Source of the DNA: Dendrobium chrysotoxum
Taxonomy: Eukaryota > Streptophyta > Magnoliopsida > Asparagales > Orchidaceae
Direction: 5' to 3'
Assembly: GCA_019925795.1 (NCBI GenBank)
Contig: CM034307.1
Coordinates: 496,001-560,000 of the forward strand
DNA length: 64,000 bases
In this document: positions 54,580-64,000 of the stretch, in pieces
How positions within the stretch are numbered: the first letter of the stretch is position 1
Layout: every line of letters begins with the position of its first letter
Program-made: the position numbers and the translations under genes
Notes under the pieces: model-generated
Told to the model about the DNA's origin: nothing
Database searches by the model: none
What the model saw: only the letters and a program-made list of their open reading frames with translations

Positions 54580-55781
54580 TGCAACTCCTATTGGTGACTC
54601 TATTATCTATATACATTCTCCAACTACCATCGTTTTTAGGTATGAATAAAACACGTACAACGCAATGACTCATGTTTTTCCCAATAACTCTCTTGTTACA
54701 TAGTTTATTAACCTATCTCTTAACTTTAGCATATGCTATGGGATTCATCTTATAATGAGATAAATTAGACAATATTGACGAAGGAACTAAATCAATAATA
54801 TGATGTCTATTCCACAATAGTGATAATTCATTGGGAAGCTTACCAGGCAAATATTTTTTTAAATCAATCAACATTTGATTAACATTATCAAGTAAAGCCA
54901 CAATTTTAGGCACTAAACTATTCAACTCAGCAGATATCAATACATGTATCACACTTTCCTACCTATTCTTTTTTTCAAATGCATGTTTGCCAAAAATCTG
55001 TAGACTTTTTCGTTTCATTGGAAGTACTAGAAACTTGTATAAATTAAGATTTGCTCTTAAGCTTTGCAGATGTCAAAAAATAACATTCTCCCATTAGTTT
55101 CAAAAGTATATTTGTTAGAACTCCCTAAATGAGTAACATCTAAACCATACAATCAAAGTTTACCCAAAATAAAATGAGCAATGTTCATGTGTAACAAACC
55201 ACTTCTTATTCTATCACTATTGGTAGCTAATTAAAACAGAAAAAACAGACCTCTAACACAGAAATAGCAAATTTATCAAACTAAACTATCTTATATGGTT
55301 GAGAATGTGGTTTAAGCTTTAAATTCATGTGATTTTAAGACAATCTAGACACAAAATCTATCAAACACTATCATTTATGAACTTCTTGGAAAGCTTCTTC
55401 TCAAGTGTCAAATAGGTTTAAAAAATTTTAGTTATCTTCCAATAAGAATTAACCTTAAGAGCAGATATGATGCAACACATGATATTCAAGAACTATCAAA
55501 ACATCCTCAAAATAACTAATTTTCACATCAAACTAATGAACATCATCAAAATCATTTATCTTATCTTGTTCCTCCAAATTTATTCAAAGATTCTACTTAG
55601 ACACTCACCAGCATAATGATTGATTTGATAACACTTAAAACACGCTTTGAAAGAAATCTTAGACCCAAATGCAAATACAATTGACTTCCTTTTATTATCC
55701 TTATTGTTTGTAATATTATTTGTCTTAGATGCAGTAAGTGAAACAAACTAAGCTAAATTGCTTTGTCGAAGTGATTCACTT
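54580..55781 (-). pseudogene. Old Ty3/gypsy element, gag-protease-RT remnant
   Basis: Minus strand, several stops. Zinc knuckle CFKCYQINHYAGEC (55600-55655), protease-region LKLKPHSQPYKIV (55260-55330), RT linker NRHHIIDLVPSSILSNLSHY and KMNP (54740-54850), and RT start FIPKNDGSWRMYIDNR (54585-54630). Different from the Gypsy-1 family. Cut at 55781 by Gypsy-3; its gag N-terminal part probably resumes at 62218. Confidence 0.8.
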
Positions 55782-56225
55782 TGTTAGACTGATCTAGCCG
55801 GCCCAACACCAATGCCGTCCCTTGGTGTATTCCAGGCAAACCAAGCAAGCCACTTGCCCCCTTGTGGGGCCCATGATTTGAATGCAAATTTAAAGAGGGG
55901 GCAATTTAGGAGAGAATTAATTTTGGGAGAGTCTGTTTAGTAATTATTATTATATTTGTATTCTCTAAATAAGAGGAAAGGGTTAGGGTTAGGGTATTTC
56001 TCTTAGGATTTGCTTGGGCTCTAGCCGCCTGCTAAGGAATAGGAGAGCCGGATCTTCCTCTCGAATTGAAGATCCATTGTATCTTGTTTATTTTCTTCCC
56101 TCTTTAATCAATTATCAAGTTTCCCTAATGTTTTGCCACCAAATTTCTCTCGATTTATGTTTTATCTTGCTGAAATTCCAAATTTCAGTCAAGTTTCTTT
56201 CAATTTCTGCAAGTATTTCCGATCA
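55782..56225 (+). repeat. Gypsy-3 5' LTR
   Basis: 444 bp, TGTTAGACTGATC..TTTCCGATCA. Stem-loop GGATCTTC/GAAGATCC at 56050-56075. Confidence 0.9.
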
Positions 56226-56304
56226 AATTGGTATCATAGCCCTTGTTCAGGCAGAAAAACAAGTTAACTTCGTTGTTTTTGCGATTGGAGCCTAGATCCA
56301 CTTA

Positions 56305-58428
56305 ATGGAAGCAAAAAAGATGGAGGCATTGGAGGGCGAGATGGAACAAATCAAGGCCGTATTAGGGGAAAAATATTCCGAGGTGGAAGGAAGACTCTCA
56401 GCCATCGAGAACCGCTTTGGGAACTTTAAAGAGATGATGAAAAAGATGCTTGAGATCCAATCGAAAGCATCACCGGCAATTCCTAGGGTGGAACCACAAG
56501 GAAAGGATGTTCAGGAAGATGGCGATGAATTAGAGAGTGTTTCCATCAAGGACCGCCACATGGGGCCCCGTTGGTGGGCGGATCGGAGTATTCTGAAGGG
56601 AGGACAGCAAGGAGAAGGCAAGCTGACCCTTTTAGGAGACTACCTGGGCATGGCGAGAGGTGGAATGGAGAAGGGCACGATTGGGTGGAGCCATGGGGTC
56701 AAACTTAACCAAGGGAGGAAGGAAGAGAATCACACCACCACTACATAGGAGGAACCAACAGGGGAAGAAACCATTGGGGTATGGATGCGAGAGCAAGGAA
56801 GCTAAAGATGTTGGTCTTTGAAGGAGAGGATGCTCAAGGTTGAGTGTACTGGGTGGAACGTTACTTTGCTATCAACAGGCTGACTGAAGGGTAAAAACTC
56901 ATGGCGGCAGGTTTATGTCTGGAAGGGAAAGCCCTAGCTTGATTCCAATGGATGGAGGCTAGATATCCGATCTACATATGGGGAGAATTTAAGGAGTACT
57001 TACTGGAATGTTTCCGCGCCATTCAGGAAGGAGATCTCCACGAGAAGTTCTATGCCCTAACTCAGGAGGGGGGCAATTATGGAGTACCGTGAGAAGTTTG
57101 AGTTGCTGTTGAGGAGACTGAGGGGAATCTCGAAGGAAGGATTGGAGGGGAATTTTATGAAAAGCCTTAGGGAGGACACACAGGCAGAACTCAAGGTACT
57201 GAGGCCTAGGGGGCTGAGGGGGACGATGGAGCTTGCTCAAAGGGTGGAGGAAAAATATAAGAGGGAGAATGCCAGCAGAAGAAACATCATGAAAGGGGCC
57301 TACTGCAGTACCCCTACAACTCTAGCATCCATAACCCAGACAACATCCCTTCAAAGAGAAGCTCCTACGAAGAAGAGCAGGGGAGTTCGTCTAGGGGGAA
57401 ACTTCAAGCGACTCACAGAAGCGGAGGTGCATGACAAAAGGGCAAATGGGTTATGTTTCAGATGTGATGAGAAGTACATATAGGGGTATGGGTGTAAGGA
57501 CCGAACTCTTCAGGTTCTTACCGTCTGTGATGACGAGGAAGCTGAGGAGGGAGGGAGGAGGGAGGAGGGAGGTGGGAGTGAGGCATTGGCGAAAGAGGAA
57601 AAATTGCATTTAGATATGGCTGAGGTTTCCTTGAACTAAGTGGCGGGATTCACTCTGAATCACACTATGAGGGTGCGAGGAGAAATAGCAAACAAGGAGG
57701 TACTGGTCCTGATAGATAGTTGGGCTATCCACAATTTCATCTCCAACCAGGTCATAGATTAATTGGGGATGAAACTGGTGGACATAGGGTGCTATAGGGT
57801 GATGATGGAGATTGGGAAGATGGAGACAGGTAAAGAGGGGTGTAGGGGAGTGGTCCTAACCATACAGGGGATCAATGCGAGGGAGGTTTTTCTCCTATTG
57901 GAGCTAGAGAGCATTGATGTCATCCTGGGGATGAGATGGCTGCAGACCTCAGGGGATACCAAGGTGAATTGGGGGACACTGACAATGAAGCTGATGGTGG
58001 AAGGGAGAAAGATGGTGATTACGGAGATGCAGGGCTCTCCAAAGCAATGGTGTCTCTAAAAATCATGGTAAGGGCCATACAAGAGGTGGAGGAGGATTAT
58101 TGGTGGAGATACAGATTTTGGAGGGGATCAGAGATGAGGAAGGAGGGCATATCCCTCTTTTAGTATAACAGATTATGCAGCTGTTTAGTGAGGTTTTTCA
58201 GCTACCTTGGGGGTTTCCACCACAGAGGGGACAGGAGCATGCCCACGCTGAGGGAGAGAGTTCCACTAATTAGTGTCAGGCCTTACCGTTAGCCCCAGAT
58301 CCATAAGAATGAGATTGAGAAGCTGATCCGGAAAATGTTGGAGGCAGGGATCATCAGGCAGAGTGTGAGCCCTTTTTCTAGCCCAGTTCTACTAGTTAAG
58401 AAGGATTGAAGTTGGAGATTTTGTGTGA
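56305..58428 (+). pseudogene. Gypsy-3 gag, protease and RT start remnant
   Basis: ATG at 56305 gives MEAKKMEALEGEMEQIK, like the Gypsy-1 start. Further pieces: 57079-57483 (capsid and zinc knuckle CFRCDEKYI), 57763-58059 (protease region); the protease motif near 57712 reads DSWAIHNFIS, with the catalytic DSGA changed. RT starts near 58260 and is cut after WRFCV at 58428. Confidence 0.88.
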
Positions 58429-58532
58429 AGACGATGTCGGCTTGCAAAATTAATCCTTGAAAGTGTATGGTGATGTAACAAAAAGTTACAAATAAACAAA
58501 CTCACACGACAACCAAAACTCTGATACCAAAT

Positions 58533-59146
58533 TGACGTGACAAAAAGAAACACAAACAAGTGCTCCAAAACAACTTGTAATAAAACTCTAGACACAACAC
58601 AACTTATAGAATTTTTGAGATGAGGATACAAGTGGAGTGGTAACTTGTGGAGAGAAGAAAGAGATGGGAAACCGAGACGAATTATAAGAAGAAGATAGCT
58701 CGTAAGCTATTACAAAAAACCCTCAGGTTTTCGTTCCAAAAACTATCACATAACACTCCTATTTTCTGTAGCAAAACAGTCCCTATAAATAGGAAAAGCA
58801 ACCCAATAGACACCCAAAGCAGCCGCCCCAAACAGCCAACCAAAACAAAGAAAATCCCAAGAGAAAAGGGCATGGCAAGACCATAAACCGAGCAGCCAGG
58901 CGCCCCAAAAGAAGCAGCCAGAATCAGAACAGCCAGGAGCCCAACAGACACCAAGGAAAAAGAGCACGGCTAGCTCAGAAACCAAGCAGCCAGGTGCCAA
59001 CAAAAAAACAACAACAGCCCCCAATCAGCCATATCACCTCAAACACCAAACAGCCAAAGAGACATAGGCCAAGCTCATTTAAATAAATTTTAGCCCAACA
59101 ATAAATGTCCAATAAACCAAAGAAATAAAATTTCTTGATTGCATCA
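58533..59146 (-). repeat. TRIM-like second LTR
   Basis: 614 bp, same length as the other copy with scattered differences; ends GTCACGTCA. A PBS (58519-58529) follows it. Confidence 0.85.
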
Positions 59147-59256
59147 ATTCTCCCCTGTAGGAGAATTCTCATCTCCCGATGAGATCGTCTGCATAGAAGG
59201 TTGACTTTCGCCATCTGTAGATTCCTTTGCGTCATGAGTTGGAACTTCAGCCTTCA

Positions 59257-59457
59257 TCAATGTTTAGCGATAATCTTCCATTGGATGGAAAAAATTTGCT
59301 CCTCGATGGTGGCAGCAAGTGTGAAAATAATTCTCTCCACGTACTCCTCCACAGTTTGATCTACCTCCTGATTAACGTCGAAGAAAGGTGATTTAAGAAT
59401 GCCGACTTGACCTTGATTGTCGTAGATGAACCCGTGGTCGACTTCAGGATCGGCCAT
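59257..59457 (-). CDS. Short ORF in TRIM-like internal region (66 aa), unknown
   Basis: MADPEVDHGFIYDNQGQVG at its start, then an acidic EEYVERIIFTLAATIEEQ helix-like stretch. It occupies about half of the 421-bp internal region, about 110 nt after the PBS. It may be the remains of a Gag N-terminus or chance. Not recognised. Confidence 0.3.
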   Translation of the reverse strand: MADPEVDHGFIYDNQGQVGILKSPFFDVNQEVDQTVEEYVERIIFTLAATIEEQIFSIQWKIIAKH

Positions 59458-59553
59458 TCATTGAGGCAATGCCAACTTGCAAAATTAATCCTTGAAGGTG
59501 TATGGTAATGTAATAAAAAGTTACAAATAAACAAACTCACACGACAACCAAAA

Positions 59554-59564
59554 CTCTGATACCA
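59554..59564 (-). other. TRIM-like primer binding site
   Basis: Reverse complement TGGTATCAGAG, initiator tRNA-Met type, a few bases after the LTR end. The same sequence is at 58519-58529 beyond the second LTR. Confidence 0.85.
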
Positions 59565-59567
59565 AAT

Positions 59568-60181
59568 TGATGTGACAAAAAGAAACACAAACAAGTGCTC
59601 CAAAACAACTTGTAATAAAACTCTAGACACAACACAACTTATAGAATTTTTGAGATGAAGGATACAAGTGGAGTGGTAACTTGTGGAGAGAAGAAAGAGA
59701 TGGGAAACCGAGACGAATTATAAGAAGAAGATAGCTCGCAAGCTATTACAAAATACCCTCAGGTTTTCGTTCCAAAAACTATCACATAACACTCCTCTTT
59801 ACTACAGCAAAACAGTCCCTATAAATAGGAAAAGGAACCCAATAGACACCCAAAGCAGCCGCCCCAAACAGCCAACCAAAACAGAGAAAATCCCAAGAGA
59901 AAAGGGCACGGCAAGACAACAAACCGAGCAGCCAAGTGCCCCAAAAGAAGCAGCCAGAATCAGAATAGCTAGGAGCCCAACAGACACCAAGGAAAAAGAG
60001 CACGGCTAGCTCAGAAACCAAGCAGCCAGGTGCCAACAAAAAAAAACAACAGCCCCCAATCAGCCATATCACCTCAAACACCAAACAGCTAAAGAGACAT
60101 GGGCCAAGCCCATTTAGATAAATTTCAGCCCAACAATAAATGTCCAATAAACCAAAGAAATAAAATTTCTTGATTGCATCA
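59568..60181 (-). repeat. TRIM-like 5' LTR
   Basis: 614 bp, starts TGATGCAATCAAG at 60181, ends GTCACATCA. Near-identical to 58533-59146. TATTTATAG at about 59820 may be its TATA box. Confidence 0.85.
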
Positions 60182-61690
60182 CTTTGAGATTCAGTATAGG
60201 CCATGGTTAGAGAAAAAGGCAGTTGATGCCTTATCCAGGCGCATGAGGAGCTCCAAGAGTTAGCCATTTTAGTATCACTTATGCTAGATTGGGGGACTAT
60301 TAAGGAGGAGAGTGTGCAAGATGAAGGGCTGAGGGGGATTAGGGCAGATCTACTGAAGGATGAGAATAGCCACCCTGGTTATTCTCTAGAAGAGGAGAGA
60401 CTGTTGTACCAGGGAAGGTTTGTGCTGTATGGATCTCGGTTCATATTCCCCACCTGTTGCAGGAGTTTAATGGGAGCGCTGTTGGGGCCATTCTAGTGTG
60501 CAGAAGAAATACAAGAGACTGACAGCATAATTGTATTGGATGAGGATGTATAGGGATGTGGAGGAGATGGTGTTTAGGTGTGAGGTGCCAGAGAAACAAG
60601 TACATGGCTATGACTCCGGGGCGATTATTTCAACCCTTGGCTCTTCCAGACAGAATATTGGAGGAGGTCATTAAGAATTTCATAGATGAGTTACTCCGAT
60701 CTGAGGGATTTATAGTGATTCTCGTGGTGGTGATAGGTTGAGAAAATATGGTTATTTCATTCCCTTACGGCACCCTTACACGGCTGTGACAGTGGCAGCA
60801 ACATTCATCAGGGAGGTGGTCAGATTACATGGGATCCCTAAGTCGATAGTTTCTGATTGGGATAAGGTGTTCCTTAACCATTTCTAGAGAGAGTTATTCA
60901 AATTGTATGGCACAATTCTAAAGAGGAGCACCGCTTACCGCCCTCAGACCGACGAACAGACATAAAGAGTGAAACAGAAGCCTGGAGACTTACCCGCGGT
61001 GTTTTGCTTCGAAGACACCTCAGCTGTGGGCCAAGTGGCTAGCATGGGCAGAGTACTGGTATAAAACTTCATATCATTCAGCTTTATAGATGACTCTTTT
61101 CAAAGTGTTGTACGACAGAGACCCTCCACACTTGATGCATTTTGGACAGAAGAGCACACCAATCTCTTCAGTAGATCAGTGCTTGGAGGAAAGAGATAGG
61201 GTGTTGGAGGAATTGAAGAGGCACCTGTTGAGGACACAGCAAATTATGAAGAAGCGAGCAGATGGACATCGAAAAGACATCCACTTTGAAGTGGGGGACA
61301 AGGTGTTCTTAAAGTTGCGGCCCTATAGACAGAGGACGTTAACTAACAGAAGAAATGAGAAGCTGACCCCAAAGCACTTTGGCCCATATGAGGTATTGGA
61401 GAGGATTGGAGCAATGTCATACGATGTGAAATTACCACCAACCGCTACTATACATCCATAGTTACATGTGTCACAACTGAAGAGAGCTATTGGGAATCAT
61501 GCAGCTAGCTCAGAGTTACCTGTGACACTGATGGAGGATTTAGAAGTATTATTAGAACCACTGGAGTTGAGAGGGGTCCGAAAGGGAGACGAAGGGACCA
61601 AGGAGGTTCTAATAAAATGGAAGAACTTACTGGACTATGACGCCACTTAGGAGCTATATGAGAGGGTAAAGCATCAATTTCCATCATTTT
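60182..61690 (+). pseudogene. Gypsy-3 RNase H end, integrase and chromodomain remnant
   Basis: FEIQYRPW (60183) resumes gypsy homology at the end of RNase H. Then integrase pieces 60281-60496, 60556-60741 and 61090-61461 (MTLFKVLYDRDPPHLMHFG, KKRADGHRKDIHFEVGDKVF) and chromodomain 61468-61690. Broken by stops and frameshifts. Confidence 0.9.
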
Positions 61691-61726
61691 ATCTTGGGGA
61701 CAAGGTGATTGTTTGGGAGGGGGTAA

Positions 61727-62217
61727 TGTTAGATCGGTTCAAGATGGATTGGCCTAGCCATCCTTATACCAAGGTTGTCCCTTGGTGTATTCCAGGCAGA
61801 CCAAGCAAGCCTCCGACCCTTGTGGGGCCCAGGATTTGAATGCAAATTAAAATAGGAGGGGGCGATTTAGGAGGGAATTAATTTTGGGAGGGCTATTTAA
61901 TAATTATCATTATATTTGTATTCTCTAAATAGGACGGAAATGGTTAGGGTTATGTTATGTTTGGCTGAATTTGTATTTCTCTTAGGGTTTGCTTAGCCTT
62001 TAGTTGCCGGCTAGAAAAAAGGAGAGCTGGATCTTCCTCTGGAATTGAAAATCATTTGTATCTTGTTTGTTTTCTTCCCTCTTTTATCAATCATCAAGTT
62101 TCCCTAGTATTTTGCCATCAAATTTCTCTCGATTTTTGTTTTATCTTGCTGAAATGCCAAATTTCAGCTAAGATTCTTTCAATTTCTGCAAGCATTTCTA
62201 TGTAGTATTTCCTATCA
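61727..62217 (+). repeat. Gypsy-3 3' LTR
   Basis: 491 bp, TGTTAGATCGG..TTTCCTATCA. Same U3 word CCTTGGTGTATTCCAGGCA as the 5' LTR. Its stem-loop has decayed (GGATCTTC..GAAAATCA). Confidence 0.9.
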
Positions 62218-62402
62218 CAGTCCTTGAATATATATAGCAACCCTCTTAAATACATGAAATTTCAACAACTTGCTTAAAGTTTGATGCAAGTTGAAAAAAC
62301 ATGTTCAAGTAATGGAACGTAATGAAGTGTCATCCCCCCTCTTAATATCATGTCTTAAATTAGAGTTCAACTTAGAGAGTATAGTCTTGGGATCATTAAT
62401 GG
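62218..62402 (-). other. Probable continuation of the old Ty3 gag
   Basis: Short segment between Gypsy-3 and the MULE-like MITE. Minus-strand reading gives INDPKTILSKLNSNLRHDIK, similar in pattern to Gag capsid C-terminal helices. Position and strand fit the element cut at 55781. Weak on its own. Confidence 0.35.
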
Positions 62403-63286
62403 TATTATGATGCACCAACACTTCTCCTCAAAGAGACGTGTAGTGTCTGACACGTATCTGACACGATACGCTTCCAATACACCTCCGATACATGTCGGAC
62501 ATGCCGAAAATGTGTCTGATTAAAAAATATTAAATATAACATGTCTTAAATATTTTACGATTTTTTTAAGATAATTTCTTGTATTTAAAATTTTTATTTA
62601 TTTAAAATATAAAAAACTAAATTTCTTATTTCCTCTCCACAACACCAAGTCAATCGCTCGCACTCAATACCCAATTCATCGAATATTCTTATTTCATTTC
62701 TCTTTAGCGGGTCGCGACTTTGGTTTCACAATAATGCCCGATGTCAACTTAACATCAACATCTGACGTCATTACAACATCAACATTTTGAAAATCACCTC
62801 AACATCAAAGTCTGACACTGTCTTGACATTGATGCTCGATGCTAGCAAGTTTTACACCCACAACTTGACAGCTCATCTTTGTACGACATCATTTTAACAT
62901 CAACGACCAATGCCCTTTCAACATAGATGGCAGATGCCCTCTCAACATCGACGCTAATACTTACTGCATAACATCAATGCTCGACTCTTGACAGCATTGT
63001 CGTCTGCTCTTTCGATGTCTGATACACGGCATTGACACCCGACTCTCGACATTCTAATATTAATTATTTTAAGCATAAATTCTAGTTACATGATTTATTA
63101 TTTTTAAATTATTTGTAATATTATACTTATTCAATTTTTATACACTATTTTTAAAATATAAAAAATTATAATACCGTGTCCAACCCGTGTCCGTATTTGT
63201 GTCCTATGTTTACAATAATTGATGTGTCCCGTGTCCGAGTCTTGTCGTATTCGTGTCGCCGTGTCCGTGTCTGTGCATCATAAGAC
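62403..63286. mobile_element. MULE-type MITE, 884 bp
   Basis: Inverted ends containing TTATGATGCAC. Flanked by CATTAATGG (62394-62402) and TATTAATGG (63287-63295), a 9-bp duplication with one change. Subterminal GTGTCCGTGTC-rich repeats. The middle (62740-63050) is rich in AACATCAACG-like words. No transposase. Confidence 0.7.
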
Positions 63287-63295
63287 TATTAATGG

Positions 63296-64000
63296 AACAA
63301 CTATGTTTCAAATTTGTTTATATATTGAGTAATAGTTTTGGTCCCTTGCTTTAATTAATTAAATTCATCAAGAAAGCAATCATTAATGACAAAGGTACGT
63401 GTTGTGTGCCAGAACATTCACAATGGTAGAGAGATAGAGAGTTTGTTGTCTTAGCATTTGTATGAAGACCCAGCATACACACAGATAAGAAAGAAGTGTA
63501 TCAATTATAAGAGTAATCAAAGTTTTTATGTAGAAAACCTAAAAAAGAAAAAAAATTTATAGGGTATGACCTGGTTAAAAGGATTCTACTAGTATTTACC
63601 ATTGGTTACAAATGATGCCCTTCCATTGGGGAAGACATTGAGTCAATATAATAAACATACAATATATATAACATATTTCACGGTTGAAGTTGGAAGAGCC
63701 TTGTGCCATGGGAGCTATCTTTAAGATATCGTTTTCTTATTTATTTGGTTACACTCCTTTGAGAAGAGAAGATCATAGACTAAGAAGTACAACATAAATC
63801 CCAATATTGATGTTGAGTGTCATAAATGATAGCTAGTTTACATTATTAGTGATAGTAGGTGATGAAGTCAACTGTCATCGGCGTAGCTAAGAGACAATTG
63901 TCAAGAGACTGTAGGTCAGAGGACGATAGTTGGGCAATGAAGGTCAGAAGATGGTAGTCGTGCAACAAAGGTTGATAGTCGGACAACAGAGGTCGAAGAG
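63296..64000. other. Right-edge sequence with short tandem repeats
   Basis: No gene recognised. From 63914 a GGTCAGA(G/A)GA..GTAG/TAGT..GCAA repeat occurs with spacings of 28, 28 and 21 bp, running off the window. Confidence 0.5.

Larger units (their letters stand above)
58430..60181 (-). mobile_element. Small non-autonomous LTR retrotransposon (TRIM-like), partial tandem, nested in Gypsy-3
   Basis: Minus orientation: 5' LTR 59568-60181 (614 bp), internal 59147-59567 (421 bp), second LTR 58533-59146 (614 bp), then a truncated second internal region 58430-58532 with its own PBS. LTRs start TGATG and end C(A/G)TCA. No pol. This LTR-internal-LTR-internal order points to LTR-LTR recombination between tandem copies. 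Confidence 0.85.
55782..62217 (+). mobile_element. Decayed Ty3/gypsy chromovirus with nested LTR element (Gypsy-3)
   Basis: 5' LTR 55782-56225, PBS 56229-56240 (one mismatch), gag, protease, start of RT, then an inserted element (about 58430-60181), then the end of RNase H, integrase, chromodomain, 3' LTR 61727-62217. About 1 kb of RT/RNase H is deleted at the insertion. Stops and frameshifts throughout. LTRs differ in length (444 and 491 bp) and sequence, so this is much older than Gypsy-1. No perfect target duplication. Confidence 0.92.

Overview
This window is plant nuclear DNA, AT-rich and heavily loaded with transposable elements. Two spliced plant genes on the minus strand set its framework: a kinesin-8 (KIN-8B type) and an endosulfine/ENSA-type PP2A regulator. 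Both have canonical GT..AG introns. The rest is LTR retrotransposons, an RTE-type LINE, TRIM/Cassandra-like elements and MITEs. These say flowering plant, but I cannot name the species from sequence alone.

Region by region. KIN-8B runs right to left from its ATG at 43211 to an exon ending at 6038. The remaining C-terminal exons lie left of the window. Twelve exons join in frame into 454 codons. Introns are either tiny (72-144 bp, two of 354 and 823 bp) or huge (9.3 kb, 6.5 kb, 18.3 kb, and more than 6 kb at the left edge), and the huge ones are filled with transposons. 1-5597: a decayed Ty1/copia element (minus strand). 8.7-16 kb, in intron 6: degenerate satellite-like arrays, a broken piece of mitochondrial serine hydroxymethyltransferase, and an unclassified dispersed repeat. 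17.7-25.0 kb: a three-level nest, with a young intact Ty3/gypsy chromovirus inside a rearranged Cassandra-like element inside another Cassandra-like element. 27.6-33.4 kb, in intron 4: a truncated LINE, an inverted copy of the dispersed repeat and a copia fragment. 33.9-38.9 kb, in intron 3: a decayed relative of the young gypsy element. 43.7-47.9 kb: intergenic, with Tourist-like and hAT-like MITEs.

The ENSA-type gene (ATG 50222, stop at 47892, six coding exons, 117 aa) carries a solo LTR of the same gypsy family in intron 4. A full-length RTE LINE (50393-53556) sits 170 bp upstream of its start codon. From 54.6 kb to the right edge there is an old Ty3 element (minus strand) interrupted by a third gypsy copy (55782-62217), which is itself interrupted by a small non-autonomous LTR element. 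A MULE-like MITE lies at 62403-63286.

The most interesting signals are in the gypsy family rather than in a new gene. All four lineages of its LTRs keep an 8-bp stem/10-nt loop whose outer base pairs change in a compensatory way. A stretch of about 64 nt just after the Gag zinc knuckle is almost identical between copies whose flanking coding sequence differs by roughly 10-30%. Both suggest RNA-level constraint and can be tested.
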